Position numbers and translations under genes: made by a program. 64,000 nucleotides of DNA from CAJWPI01 sp964571215 (GTDB lineage: Bacteria; Pseudomonadota; Gammaproteobacteria; Magnimaribacterales; Magnimaribacteraceae), in NCBI GenBank assembly GCA_964571215.1, contig CAZMZZ010000001.1, positions 10,574 through 74,573 on the forward strand, given 5' to 3'. Every line of letters begins with the position of its first letter. Positions within the stretch are counted from its first letter, which is position 1. The notes below the pieces were generated by a model that was not told the DNA's origin, made no database searches, and worked only from the letters and a program-made list of their open reading frames with translations. This document shows, one piece after another, positions 17,182 through 27,587 of this stretch.

Positions 17182-19074
17182 TTAACTTTGTATTTTTTTC
17201 TTAATTAAACCTACGATAGCTTCTTTATTTAAACCTGTTTTGATCAACTGGCTTTCTTTAGTACCATGATTTATGAACTCATCTGGGAATCCCAAATTAA
17301 GGATAGCAGCTTTATAGTTCCCCTTAACTAGATATTCTGTTACTGCAGAACCAGCACCACCCATCACGGCATTTTCTTCTAAAGTAACTAGAAGTTTGTG
17401 ACTATTAGCTATCTCTTGAATCCTTTTAGTATCTAATGGTTTTACAAAATTCATATCTATAACCGATGCATCTAATTGTAAACCTACTTCTAAAGCAACT
17501 TCTAAGCATGATCCAAAAGAGAGAATAGCTAAGTTACGATTTTCTGAATCTTTAATTAATTTACTTTTACCAATTTCAATTACTTTATTATCTTTTTTAA
17601 ACTCAACTTGTGGTCCATTTCCTCTAGGATATCTAACTGATGCAGGGCCTTCATATTCAAAACCTGTATTTAACATTTCCCATGCCACTTTCTCATTTGA
17701 AGGTGTCATAATAATCATGTTGGGTATACATCTAAGAAATGAAATGTCAAAAGAACCCTGGTGGGTTGATCCATCTGAGCCTACAAGTCCAGCCCTGTCA
17801 ATAGCAAACAATACATCTAAATTTTGTAAAGCAACATCATGTATCAGCTGATCATAAGCTCTTTGTAGAAACGTGCTATAAATAGCAACAATGGGTTTTA
17901 ACCCTTCACAGGCCATACCAGCAGCAAAAGTTATAGCATGTTGTTCAGCTATAGCAACATCAAAAAACCTTTCTTTAAAAAGTTTAGAAAAGTTTGTCAT
18001 ACCAGAGCCTTCTCGCATGGCAGGGGTTATGGCCATTAGTCTGGTATCCACATCTGCTTTATAACAAAGCCATTCACCAAAGATATCAGAGTAAGTTACG
18101 CTTTTTTCTTTCTTCTTTAAAGACCCATTATTTTTTATAGGTTTAATCTTATTTATAGCGTGGAAACCTATTGGATCAGATTCTGCAGGAGCATAACCCT
18201 TTCCCTTCTTAGTGATAATATGTAAAAGCCTAGGGTTATCTTTGCGTTTTAAATTTCTAAGTATTTTTACAAGTTCTACTGTGTTGTGTCCATTAATAGG
18301 TCCGATATATTCAAATCCTAACTCTTCAAATAAAGTTCCTGGAGATATCATTCCTTTTGTATGTATCTCAGCTTTTCTAACAAATCTTCTAGCACTAGGA
18401 ATAAATCTTAAAACGGTTTTCCCACTCTCTCTTATCTGGTTATAAAATTTACTTGCCCAAATCTTAGCTAAATAATTTCTTAAACCTCCAACATTTTCTG
18501 AAATAGACATTTGGTTATCATTCAACACAACAAGTAAATTTTTATCCATAGAGCCCGCGTGCGATAGAGCTTCGTAAGCCATTCCTGCTGTCATAGCTCC
18601 ATCACCTATGATGGCTGTTACATTTCTTTCTTCCCCTTTAGATCTCGCTGCCGTTATCATTCCCAAAGCGGAACTTATAGAAGTACTTGAGTGACCAGCA
18701 CCAAAAGCATCATAAGGGCTTTCAGATCTAGATGGGAAAGGATGTAATCCATTTTCTTGACGAATTGTTGCCATAGAGTCTTTGCGGTTAGTTAAAATCT
18801 TGTGTGGGTAAGTTTGATGTCCTACATCCCAAACTACTCTATCTGACGGAGTTTCAAATACATAATGAAGAGCTATTGTTAGCTCCACAACACCAAGACC
18901 TCCCCCGAAATGTCCCCCGGTTTGTCCTACTGTGTAAAGTAAGAATTCTCTTAATTCATCTGCTAATTGAGGCAGATCATTTAGTTCTAATTCTCTGAGG
19001 TCTTTAGGGCTTTTAATAGAATCAAGCAAGATATTTTCTGGCATTAACTTTGGAATTGATTGAAATATCTTCAT
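17182..19074 (-). CDS. dxs: 1-deoxy-D-xylulose-5-phosphate synthase
   Basis: Thiamine-diphosphate enzyme joining pyruvate and glyceraldehyde 3-phosphate at the entry of the MEP isoprenoid pathway. The 630-aa protein has the N-terminal HFGGGLGVVELTIALHYVF, DVGHQTYPHKILT, the ThDP-binding GDGAMTAGMAYEAL with NDNQMSIS, and the transketolase-like domain AIAEQHAITFAAGMA. It follows ispA by 4 bases, the third gene of xseB-ispA-dxs. Confidence 0.97.
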   Translation of the reverse strand: MKIFQSIPKLMPENILLDSIKSPKDLRELELNDLPQLADELREFLLYTVGQTGGHFGGGLGVVELTIALHYVFETPSDRVVWDVGHQTYPHKILTNRKDSMATIRQENGLHPFPSRSESPYDAFGAGHSSTSISSALGMITAARSKGEERNVTAIIGDGAMTAGMAYEALSHAGSMDKNLLVVLNDNQMSISENVGGLRNYLAKIWASKFYNQIRESGKTVLRFIPSARRFVRKAEIHTKGMISPGTLFEELGFEYIGPINGHNTVELVKILRNLKRKDNPRLLHIITKKGKGYAPAESDPIGFHAINKIKPIKNNGSLKKKEKSVTYSDIFGEWLCYKADVDTRLMAITPAMREGSGMTNFSKLFKERFFDVAIAEQHAITFAAGMACEGLKPIVAIYSTFLQRAYDQLIHDVALQNLDVLFAIDRAGLVGSDGSTHQGSFDISFLRCIPNMIIMTPSNEKVAWEMLNTGFEYEGPASVRYPRGNGPQVEFKKDNKVIEIGKSKLIKDSENRNLAILSFGSCLEVALEVGLQLDASVIDMNFVKPLDTKRIQEIANSHKLLVTLEENAVMGGAGSAVTEYLVKGNYKAAILNLGFPDEFINHGTKESQLIKTGLNKEAIVGLIKKKIQS

Positions 19075-19078
19075 GTTT

Positions 19079-19957
19079 TTAATGATCTCTTTGGATAATG
19101 AATTGAGCCAGTTTTCTGAGTTTAGTGCTTTTTGTAGAAAAGATATTTAAATCTTGTTCAGCTTTTTTAACTAGTTCTTTAGCTCTTTTTTTTGATGCCT
19201 CTAAGCCTATTAGGCTGGGGTAGGTTGTTTTATTATGCAATAAATCGGATCCTTGGTTTTTTCCGCTGAGTTCACTAGGAGATTCAATATCTATAATGTC
19301 ATCTGTTATTTGAAAAGCAAGTCCAATTTTCTCTCCATAACTGGATAATTTACTAAGTTTCTCTAGATCTAAGTTAGCCAATAAACCCCCAATTTCTAGA
19401 GATGTCTTTATTAATTCCCCGGTCTTTTGACCATGCATCAGATCTAATTCCAATATATTAAAGTCTTCTTTGGCTGTAATATCTTTCATCTGACCTTCTA
19501 CCATAGCATTCCAACCACAAGCAAATGAGAGTCTTTTTAGAATCTCTATCTTAAGATCAGAGCTTATATGGCTACAATCACTAATTAGAGAATAAGCTAA
19601 AGGTTGTAATGCATCTCCAGCTAGAATTGCAGTTGCTTCTCCAAAAGCTAAATGACAGGTAGGTTTACCTCTCCTTAATTGATCATTATCCATGGAAGGA
19701 AGGTCATCATGTATAAGAGAATAACAATGGATTAATTCTACTGCACATGCCAAATTATCTGCAGCTTCCTTATTCTCTTCTTCTCCTAACTCTGAAGCCA
19801 TATAAACCAAAATGGGTCTTAGTCTTTTACCAGAATTCACAACAGAATAACGCATAGCATCAGATAACCTAGAACAACCTTCTTTTGGAAGTAAAATATT
19901 TAGAGCTTGATTTACTCTTTGTTGATAAGGTTTTAGTAAGGACCCAAAGTTAACCAT
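19079..19957 (-). CDS. ispA: Farnesyl (polyprenyl) diphosphate synthase
   Basis: Condenses isopentenyl and allylic diphosphates, probably to farnesyl diphosphate. It has the first Asp-rich motif in [10 protein letters not shown], the second in [10 protein letters not shown], and [16 protein letters not shown] near the N-terminus. The ATG at 19957 ([15 protein letters not shown]) gives the family-typical start. An upstream ATG would overlap xseB by 47 bases, whereas this one overlaps by 8. Product chain length cannot be fixed from sequence alone, but the xseB-ispA-dxs context supports FPP synthase. Confidence 0.94.
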   Translation of the reverse strand: MVNFGSLLKPYQQRVNQALNILLPKEGCSRLSDAMRYSVVNSGKRLRPILVYMASELGEEENKEAADNLACAVELIHCYSLIHDDLPSMDNDQLRRGKPTCHLAFGEATAILAGDALQPLAYSLISDCSHISSDLKIEILKRLSFACGWNAMVEGQMKDITAKEDFNILELDLMHGQKTGELIKTSLEIGGLLANLDLEKLSKLSSYGEKIGLAFQITDDIIDIESPSELSGKNQGSDLLHNKTTYPSLIGLEASKKRAKELVKKAEQDLNIFSTKSTKLRKLAQFIIQRDH

Positions 19958-20183
19958 CTTTATTATTGACAGTTTTAACATCTCCGTTTTCTTCAATAAG
20001 GTTTCTTACTTTTAATTCTGCTTCAGAAAGATGTTCTCTGCATTTACGGGTTAGACTAATTCCCTTTTCAAAAGATTTAAGAGATTCTTCTAAGCTTAAA
20101 TTTCCTGATTCAAGTTTTTCTACAATTTTTTCAAGTTCTTCAAGTGATTTCTCGAAATTTATATCATTTTTCTTTTTATTCAT
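19950..20183 (-). CDS. xseB: Exodeoxyribonuclease VII small subunit
   Basis: Small helical subunit of ExoVII, which degrades single-stranded DNA. The 77 aa are typical: [20 protein letters not shown] then [20 protein letters not shown]. It overlaps ispA by 8 bases and lies 10 bases after the TonB receptor stop, so it could be read through from the upstream genes. The large subunit XseA is not in this window. Confidence 0.93.
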   Translation of the reverse strand: MNKKKNDINFEKSLEELEKIVEKLESGNLSLEESLKSFEKGISLTRKCREHLSEAELKVRNLIEENGDVKTVNNKDG

Positions 20184-20193
20184 AACATTATAA

Positions 20194-22257
20194 TTAAAAG
20201 TTATATTCTAGACCGATGAAGGTCTGTCTGGGTATCCCTGGGAAATATCTTTCTCCTCCAAACGCATTAAAGTCTGCTCTTTCTGCATACATTTTATCTT
20301 CTAGATTATTAATCCTTAAATATATCCTAAGACCTTCTTCTAGAGTAAAACTTGTCCTTAAATGCATAAGATTATGGCCTTGATATTTATGTTTATTTGT
20401 TGCATCAATAAAATAACTTCCCATTCTTTCTATTTCTAGTTCAGTAAGCAAGTAATCATTAATATTAAAACTCCACAAAAGATTCCCTTTAAATTTAGGA
20501 GAAGTGTCTACATAGTTACCCTCTTCTATTTGTTCTCTAGTAGATGTAGATGAAGAGAAGTTATATTTATGCTCCTCAAAAGATAAAGAGAGGTTGAGGA
20601 GACTTTGTGCAATCTCCATTGAACCAAATATCTCAATACCAGCATGCTTACTTTTACCATTATCTACTGTGAAGTTATTAGAATCACGAAAAATAGAATT
20701 CTCTTTTGAGCCTTTATAAAAGCTTACCTTTCCACTGAAGTAGTTAAATCTGATTTTCAATCCGCTTTCTAACATGATGATTTCTTCTGAACTAAGATCA
20801 GTAACTGATTGATTCTTTTGCAATCTATATACCTCATTTATTTGTGGAGGTCTAAACCCTGAAGATATTTGCATGAAGAAGTTTACTTTATCAAAGTTCT
20901 TATCAGCACCCAGTCTAAAGCTTATGTCTTTGTAAGCATCACTTCTATCTTCGGGTCTATTATAAAAGCATCCACCAAAACTACATTGACTACCATCATC
21001 TCTTGTATTTCCACTAATCATCTTATTTTTATATTCGTAACGTAGAACTTCTAACCTAATGTCCCCAAATGTGGAGAAGAAGTTATCAAATTTTTCCCCT
21101 TTAAAGCCAAAGAAGATTGCCCCCATTCTTGAATTAACATTATAGTTGTAATGAAAACCTTTGGGCCTTACAGCATTATTAAAAGGGTTGTTAGAGGTTA
21201 AATCTTCAACTTGAAGTTGAAAGAGATTTACTTTTGCTAACTCTATATGGGTTCCATATATTAATTGTTGATTTTTTTTATCCACTATTTTATTTAATAT
21301 CATCCCAATGCTTGTATGTCCGTTATCTTCTATAGGAGTTCCGGGTAAATAATGTTGTAGAAATTCCATGTTTGTTTTTCTTAAATAAGAAAAAATTGAG
21401 AATTCATTAGATTCTTTCTTCTTTTCAGCCTTTATATTTAATCTTATGGAGCTAGCATCTCTAAAAGCTTCAGGGTAGTTGTTCGTTTTGACTTTTTTTG
21501 AATCTTCATAAGCTTTAAAGCCGTAGATGTATCCTGCTGTTTCTTGATTTAGATTTGCAAAATTCAAGTTGAATTCACCTGAAAAATTTTTTAGAGGTAA
21601 TTTTGTTCTTAATTGAAACTTTTGCTGACTATATCCGGAATCTCTTCGTATGCCATTACTTTTAGATAAATATGATTTAAATTTAAAGTTATCTTTTTCT
21701 CCATAAGAAAATCTCAAATTACTATATCCATTAGGACCTAGGTTTATAATAGATTTCTTTTCATCTGATAGTTTTGAAGAAACTACATTTATTACTCCAT
21801 GAAGAGCATTTCCCCCAAAACGAGCACTTGCAGGACCTTTAATTATCTCTAGTGTATTTGCTCCTTCAGTAAATAGTTCAAATAAACCATTAACGTTACA
21901 AAATCCTTTTGGTCTAACTGGTATGCCATCTTCCAACAGTAAAAAAGATCCACAAGCTCCCGGTCCTGTTAGAACAGGTGAACGAATACTAGTTAAATGT
22001 TCTTGTCCTGAACCGCGACTAATCCATACCCCCGGAACTCTTTGAAATATTTGTTTGGGGTGTTGAGGGTCTGCTTTTATTAAATCGTCTTCTGAAATAG
22101 AAAAATAAGAAGTATGGTTTAACCAATCACTAAAACTTTTTATTTTCTTACTAATAACCACTACTTCTTCTGTAGCAGATAAGTTAATCCCAGAAAAGAA
22201 GATGATCAGAAAACAATACCCAACAATTAAGGATTTCTTCATCCTTGAAGTAAACAT
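20194..22257 (-). CDS. TonB-dependent outer-membrane receptor
   Basis: Outer-membrane active transporter of 687 aa, fairly compact for its class. It has a signal peptide (residues about 6-28, ending near LSATEE), then the plug with [37 protein letters not shown] and [20 protein letters not shown] long barrel of alternating strands ends in the terminal Phe (GLEYNF). ATG at 22257 or 22242 are both possible starts. It is 6 bases downstream of the PQQ dehydrogenase. This suggests a joint role, perhaps uptake of PQQ or of the alcohol substrate, but nothing in the sequence fixes the ligand. Confidence 0.93.
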   Translation of the reverse strand: MFTSRMKKSLIVGYCFLIIFFSGINLSATEEVVVISKKIKSFSDWLNHTSYFSISEDDLIKADPQHPKQIFQRVPGVWISRGSGQEHLTSIRSPVLTGPGACGSFLLLEDGIPVRPKGFCNVNGLFELFTEGANTLEIIKGPASARFGGNALHGVINVVSSKLSDEKKSIINLGPNGYSNLRFSYGEKDNFKFKSYLSKSNGIRRDSGYSQQKFQLRTKLPLKNFSGEFNLNFANLNQETAGYIYGFKAYEDSKKVKTNNYPEAFRDASSIRLNIKAEKKKESNEFSIFSYLRKTNMEFLQHYLPGTPIEDNGHTSIGMILNKIVDKKNQQLIYGTHIELAKVNLFQLQVEDLTSNNPFNNAVRPKGFHYNYNVNSRMGAIFFGFKGEKFDNFFSTFGDIRLEVLRYEYKNKMISGNTRDDGSQCSFGGCFYNRPEDRSDAYKDISFRLGADKNFDKVNFFMQISSGFRPPQINEVYRLQKNQSVTDLSSEEIIMLESGLKIRFNYFSGKVSFYKGSKENSIFRDSNNFTVDNGKSKHAGIEIFGSMEIAQSLLNLSLSFEEHKYNFSSSTSTREQIEEGNYVDTSPKFKGNLLWSFNINDYLLTELEIERMGSYFIDATNKHKYQGHNLMHLRTSFTLEEGLRIYLRINNLEDKMYAERADFNAFGGERYFPGIPRQTFIGLEYNF

Positions 22258-22263
22258 CTTAGT

Positions 22264-24354
22264 TTAGTTTGATTGTTGTAAGAGAGAGTATGTCTTGTTG
22301 GCTTGGTCAATAAGATAAGCATGAATATCTTCAGCTTGTTCTTGAGAAATCATTTCTTTAAAGGAAACCATTCCTTTATCTTTATGGGCCCCTCCAAGGA
22401 CAATTCCCAAAAATGTTTTATGAGTTAATTCAGACATTTGTTGTAAATCTGGAATGACTCCTCCACCAACAGCTCCCGCACCATGACAAAATTGACAATG
22501 TTCATGATATTCAAATTCTCCTCTTGCAATTGTTGCCATATCAGATATTGAAGGAGGAGGTTCTGTCATTTCGGCATATGATCTAGGTTCGGGAAGTTGA
22601 TTCTTTGATCCAAGTTTAAAGCTAACCACTCTTCCATTTATGTTTCCTCCTGAATGCATAGGTGGGACTCCAGCTGTAAGAGCATATGCACCACCATATC
22701 CGACCATGACAGCAATATATTGATCTCCATTAATACTATAGCTGATTGGGGGGGCACCAATTCCATTTTGAAGATCTATTTCCCATAATTTTTCTCCATT
22801 GTCAGCTTTATATGCTATAAATTTTCCTTCTGTTGTACCTTGAAATACTAAATTACCCGCTGTACTTAGCACACCACCATTCCACGGCCAATCATAACTA
22901 GATCTCCACACTTCTTGTTGAGTAGAGGGGTTCCAAGCACTTATATGACCCTTTATTGCCTTTAATAATTCACTAATCTCTTCCTGGCTTTTTGGTGGAA
23001 CAGTAGCATTTATATCTATACCTGTATTCCATGTATTCTTGTCATACACAAAATTCTTGTCATCACCATAATTGAAGAAAAGCTCTTGAGCTGGAATATA
23101 TACTAGTCCTGTATGAGGGCTAAAAGACATTGGTTGCCAATTATGACCTCCCAGTGGTCCAGGAGTTATTTCTTCTACTACTTTATTTTTGTAATTTTTT
23201 TCTGGATTCTCTATAGGTCTACCTGAGACTGAGTCTATATGCGTTGCCCAGTTAACCGGGACGTAATTCTTTGCTGAAATAAATTCACCATTTGCTCTGT
23301 CTATAACATAGAAAAAACCATTTTTTGGTGCTTGCATAATAACTTTTCTAATCTCGTTTCCAATTTGAATATCTGCCAATATCATATGTTGAGTTGCAGT
23401 ATAGTCCCATGTATCACCGGGGGTTGTTTGGTAGTGCCAGACGTACTCACCAGTGTCGGGTTTTAAGGCTACTATCGAAGATAAAAACCAATTGTCCCCT
23501 CCACCGGGGCTTCTTATGTATCTATTCCAAGGTGAGCCATTTCCTACCCCTACATATAAAAGATCTAATTCCGGATCATATGCCATTGAATCCCATACTG
23601 TTCCTCCTCCACCAACTTCCCACCAGTTACCTCCTTTCCAAGTTTTTGCTGCTTTTTCTAATATAGGATTCTCAAAGTCCTGGGCCGGATTACCAGGGAC
23701 TGTATAAAATCTCCAAACCATATTGCCTGAATCTATGTCATACGCACTTACATAACCCCTAACTCCTAACTCCGCACCTCCATTACCTATAATTACTTTA
23801 TCTTTAATTATTCTAGGAGCACCAGTGATCGTATAAGGTCTAGATTTGTCTATTGTTATTGATTCCCAAAGAACTAAGCCATTCTTTGCATCTAATGCTA
23901 TAAGTCTTCCATCTATAGTTCCGAAGACAACTTTCCCTTTCCAAACTGCAACACCTCTATTAACCACATCACAGCAAGCTTTATATCCCCATTCTTTAGG
24001 TACTAATGGGTCATATTTCCATAAAAGTTCACCGTTAGTAGCATCTAAAGCATATACCACACTCCAAGCTGAAGTAAGAAACATCACTCCATCAACAACA
24101 ATAGGGGATGCTTCGTGCCCTCTATTAGTATCAGTAGTAAAATACCAATCTATTCCTAAATTTTGAATATTCTTTGAATCGATTTGTTTTAGTGGACTAA
24201 ATCTTTGTTCATCAAAAGTTCTGCCGTGAGCCATCCAATTTTCTGGCTCTGAGTTGGCTTTAATAACACGTTCGTGAGATATATTAAAGGGTTGGTTACA
24301 GCCATAACAAAAAACTGTGATTAATAAAATATAGAAATATTGATTTTTGATCAT
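22264..24354 (-). CDS. PQQ-dependent quinohaemoprotein alcohol dehydrogenase, lipoprotein-like
   Basis: Periplasmic type II alcohol dehydrogenase: an eight-bladed PQQ propeller plus a C-terminal cytochrome c domain. The first 23 residues are a signal peptide with a possible lipobox ending CYGC. The propeller shows the adjacent-Cys pair (YKACCDVVNRG) that lies over PQQ, WWEVGGGGTVWDSMAYDPE, VGVGNGSPWN and the catalytic Asp region TPGDTWDYTATQ. The haem motif CQFCH is near residues 620-624, with a likely Met ligand in KGMVSFKEM. The ATG at 24354 has GGAA at a good distance; a TTG 24 bases upstream is less likely. No pqq biosynthesis genes are in the window. Confidence 0.93.
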   Translation of the reverse strand: MIKNQYFYILLITVFCYGCNQPFNISHERVIKANSEPENWMAHGRTFDEQRFSPLKQIDSKNIQNLGIDWYFTTDTNRGHEASPIVVDGVMFLTSAWSVVYALDATNGELLWKYDPLVPKEWGYKACCDVVNRGVAVWKGKVVFGTIDGRLIALDAKNGLVLWESITIDKSRPYTITGAPRIIKDKVIIGNGGAELGVRGYVSAYDIDSGNMVWRFYTVPGNPAQDFENPILEKAAKTWKGGNWWEVGGGGTVWDSMAYDPELDLLYVGVGNGSPWNRYIRSPGGGDNWFLSSIVALKPDTGEYVWHYQTTPGDTWDYTATQHMILADIQIGNEIRKVIMQAPKNGFFYVIDRANGEFISAKNYVPVNWATHIDSVSGRPIENPEKNYKNKVVEEITPGPLGGHNWQPMSFSPHTGLVYIPAQELFFNYGDDKNFVYDKNTWNTGIDINATVPPKSQEEISELLKAIKGHISAWNPSTQQEVWRSSYDWPWNGGVLSTAGNLVFQGTTEGKFIAYKADNGEKLWEIDLQNGIGAPPISYSINGDQYIAVMVGYGGAYALTAGVPPMHSGGNINGRVVSFKLGSKNQLPEPRSYAEMTEPPPSISDMATIARGEFEYHEHCQFCHGAGAVGGGVIPDLQQMSELTHKTFLGIVLGGAHKDKGMVSFKEMISQEQAEDIHAYLIDQANKTYSLLQQSN

Positions 24355-24413
24355 AGAAATTCCAAAGAAACCCTGCAACTCTAAGGTCAGCTTATAACAA
24401 AAACAAGAAAAAA

Positions 24414-27400
24414 TTAACCTGTTGATTGTGAAGTTTTACTAAAAAACCTTAAAGATTTAAATTTAGATGAGAATCCCTTAAAGGAGTCAGATAGAACCAG
24501 TGCACAAGGGGTAACAACTAGGGTTAAGACAGTTGCTACAGCCAAACCTACTACAATTGCCCCTGACATCTGTTCCCAATAACTTGTAATATACATACCA
24601 GATTTTATCTGTCTGTTTATAAGGTCTATGCTATAGCCCATTGCAATTGGGAGAAGTCCACATATTGTAGTAAAAGAAGTCAAGAAAACAGGTCTTAGTC
24701 TTAATACCGCACTTCTCAATGCTAAAGTGATAATATCTACTTTTGGATTATTCTTTTTTAAAACATTAAAGGTGTCTATTAAAACTATATTGTTATTTAC
24801 TACGATACCAGCCAAGGCTACACAGCTTATTCCTGTTTGCATGGTACTAAAGGATCTCCCAAGTACTAATAAAGCTAGAAATACACCTCCGAAAGACAAC
24901 AGTATTGCCGATAGGATTATCATTGATTGATAAAAACTATTAAATTGAGTAACCAGCAATATAAGCATTATAAAAAGTGAAAGGAAGAAAGCTGTTACTA
25001 AGAAATTAGTTGCTTCTTGATTATATCTATCAAAGCCTCCAAATTTTACATTTATTCCTGGACCTAGATCAGTTTCGGCCAACCAATTCTTTATTTGTTT
25101 GATCTTTTCAGAGACTACGACTCCTTTTTCTTTCTCTGCAGTTATGGAGTAAACCCTTTTTCCATCAGTTCTGTTAATTGTTCCTGTAGCAGGTCTTGGT
25201 CTTAGATCTACAAAGCTATTTACTGGCACTAAACCCTTGACCGTTTTCACATTTAATCTGCTTAACTCATCAAGATTTCTTTGCTCTTTAGGAAATCTAA
25301 CCCTAATATCTATTTCGTCATCAGCGTCTAGCGGTCTATATTCCCCAACTTTTATACCATTTGTTATCATTTGGACTGCAGCTCCTACATCATTCAAGCT
25401 TGCACCAAATTGAGCAGCTCTGGTTTTATCAATTTGCATTTCCCATTCAACACCTCTCTTCTGTAGAGTATCTTCAACATCTACTAAACCTGTTACTTCG
25501 TTTTCTACATAATTTCTTACTAATTTAGTTGCTCTAGCTAAAGAAATTGGGTCATCTCCTAGAATATCTATATCAACTGATCGACCAATGGGAGGACCTG
25601 CTTTTTCAGCTTCTATTTGAACCAAGAAGCCTGATGTATCTCCAGATAATTCTCGTAAATCTCCCAAGATTTCGTATCCATCTTTTCCCGATTCTCTTTG
25701 ATTTTCATCAAAGAAGTCAACATACATGGTAGATATTCTGTCAGGGTTAGAAGAGCCCCATCTGTTACCTGATCCAGTTCTAAGGTACAACATCTCAATA
25801 TCTTTATTTGGAAGCAGTTTCTCCTCTGCACTTACAGATAACTCAAGTATTTCGTCTATAGAAAAATTAGCTCTAGCATCCACATTAACTTGTACCCATT
25901 GTGGAGCTACATCTGGAAAATAAATAGATCCTTTTCCATGGTCTACCCAGATTTTCATAATTAAAACGATTGTAAAAACTATAATAAAAATAGTTTGACC
26001 AGGGATTTTAAGGAATTGATGTACTTTTCTAGCATATGCTCCAGTTATGCCTGGTAATGAGAGAGGGTTATCACTTTCAAGTCTTCTGATATTATCAGTA
26101 TGTTCAACTGATTCTTTTGCAAGACCACCAAACAATGCTCCTAAAATAGGAACAAAAACAATGGCATATAGTAATGATCCCACCAGAACACAAAATACTG
26201 TAACTGGCATCATTCTTATAAAACGCCCCATTCCTGGCATCATCATTAAGGGAAGGAAAACTATTAAGGTAGTAACAGTAGAAGATAAGACAGGCCAAAA
26301 CATCCTAGAAGCAGCACTAGAATAGGCTTTAATTCTGTCCATACCTTCGGCTAATTTCCTATCAGCATACTCAGTTACTACAATTGACCCATCTATAGTC
26401 ATGCCCATAGAAATAAGCATTCCAAACATAACCATGAAGTTAAATTCTTTATCAAAGATATGTAGAATCATTAAGCAAAAAAGATAAGTAAAAGGTATTG
26501 CAAAACCTACAAGTAAAGAGGTTCTGAATCCAAGGGCTGCAAGTACCACTATCATTACTAAAACTACCGCAGTTAATACATTTCCCTGAAGTTCAGAAAT
26601 CATTTCAAGAACAAATTTTGTTTCATCCCTTGTGTAGACAACGTTCACTCCAGGAGGAAAACTTTTCTGTTGTTCTGCGACTTCTTTTTTTACTTTTTCT
26701 ATTACATCAAGAAGGTTTGTCCCGCTTCTCTTAACTATTTCTAAAGATACAGCTGATTGTCCGTTTACTCTTGAATATCCACTTCGATCTTTAAAGGTTC
26801 TTCTTACTTCCGCTACATCTGACAAGGTTATAACTGAATTTCCCGATACTTTTATGGGTAAATTATTTATATCTTCTAAACTAGCAAAAACACTAGGGAC
26901 ATTCACAGAAAATCTACCTTTACCTGTGTCAAGTGAACCAGCAGGAATGATCCTATTATTATTTGATATAGCTTGAAACAATTCGCCCATAGATATTCCA
27001 TAGGTCTCTAATTTTGATTTCTCAACTACAGCCTCAAGCAATTCATCTGGCACACCTTGTAAATCGGCAGAAAGAACTTCGGGAATTGTCTCTAACTCAT
27101 CTTGAAGATTTTTGGTCAGTTTCATTAACTCTCTTTCAGAGGTAGTACTGCTCGTAATGCTTATAGTAACCACAGGAAATCTTGATGTTGAGAATTCAAT
27201 AATTCTTGGTTCTTTAGCATCATTTGGTAATTCAGGTCTTACTTCGTCAACTTTTACTCTTGTATCATATAGGGCTTGATCCATATCTATATCTTGGTCA
27301 AATTCAACCCTGACATTGGCATAACTTGTACCTGCTGTTGACTCAACTTCTTCTACACCCTCTATAGTTCTTAAAGCAGTTTCCAAGGGTTTTACAAGAA

Positions 27401-27587
27401 GTCTTTCTGAGTCTTCTGGTGATACTCCTTCATAAAAGACTGATACCAACACCCCGGGAAAAGTAACATCTGGTTCAGTTGCTTTTGGTAGAGCATTCAT
27501 AGAATAAATACCCCATAAGCATAATAAAGCAAGAATACTTAAAGAGGTTCTTGATCTTTCTATTGCTTTAAGAACAAAAGTTTTCAT
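24414..27587 (-). CDS. RND efflux pump inner-membrane subunit (HAE1-like)
   Basis: Proton-driven resistance-nodulation-division transporter of 1057 aa, full length. It has the N-terminal TM1 then LPKATEPDVTFPGVLVSVFY and the porter-domain PGVNVVYTRDE. The TM4 motif GMTIDGSIVVTEYADRK carries the proton-relay acidic residue, and the second half repeats the fold with GIVVNNNIVLIDTF. The substrate is unknown. It is translationally coupled to the upstream adaptor gene (ATGA). No TolC-type channel gene is present here. Confidence 0.94.
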   Translation of the reverse strand: MKTFVLKAIERSRTSLSILALLCLWGIYSMNALPKATEPDVTFPGVLVSVFYEGVSPEDSERLLVKPLETALRTIEGVEEVESTAGTSYANVRVEFDQDIDMDQALYDTRVKVDEVRPELPNDAKEPRIIEFSTSRFPVVTISITSSTTSERELMKLTKNLQDELETIPEVLSADLQGVPDELLEAVVEKSKLETYGISMGELFQAISNNNRIIPAGSLDTGKGRFSVNVPSVFASLEDINNLPIKVSGNSVITLSDVAEVRRTFKDRSGYSRVNGQSAVSLEIVKRSGTNLLDVIEKVKKEVAEQQKSFPPGVNVVYTRDETKFVLEMISELQGNVLTAVVLVMIVVLAALGFRTSLLVGFAIPFTYLFCLMILHIFDKEFNFMVMFGMLISMGMTIDGSIVVTEYADRKLAEGMDRIKAYSSAASRMFWPVLSSTVTTLIVFLPLMMMPGMGRFIRMMPVTVFCVLVGSLLYAIVFVPILGALFGGLAKESVEHTDNIRRLESDNPLSLPGITGAYARKVHQFLKIPGQTIFIIVFTIVLIMKIWVDHGKGSIYFPDVAPQWVQVNVDARANFSIDEILELSVSAEEKLLPNKDIEMLYLRTGSGNRWGSSNPDRISTMYVDFFDENQRESGKDGYEILGDLRELSGDTSGFLVQIEAEKAGPPIGRSVDIDILGDDPISLARATKLVRNYVENEVTGLVDVEDTLQKRGVEWEMQIDKTRAAQFGASLNDVGAAVQMITNGIKVGEYRPLDADDEIDIRVRFPKEQRNLDELSRLNVKTVKGLVPVNSFVDLRPRPATGTINRTDGKRVYSITAEKEKGVVVSEKIKQIKNWLAETDLGPGINVKFGGFDRYNQEATNFLVTAFFLSLFIMLILLVTQFNSFYQSMIILSAILLSFGGVFLALLVLGRSFSTMQTGISCVALAGIVVNNNIVLIDTFNVLKKNNPKVDIITLALRSAVLRLRPVFLTSFTTICGLLPIAMGYSIDLINRQIKSGMYITSYWEQMSGAIVVGLAVATVLTLVVTPCALVLSDSFKGFSSKFKSLRFFSKTSQSTG

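Noticed and set aside
23394..24166. Plus-strand frames (about 84-106 aa) opposite the PQQ dehydrogenase
   Set aside because: Ser/Pro-rich complements of the Gly/Trp-rich propeller repeats; these are shadows of the real gene.
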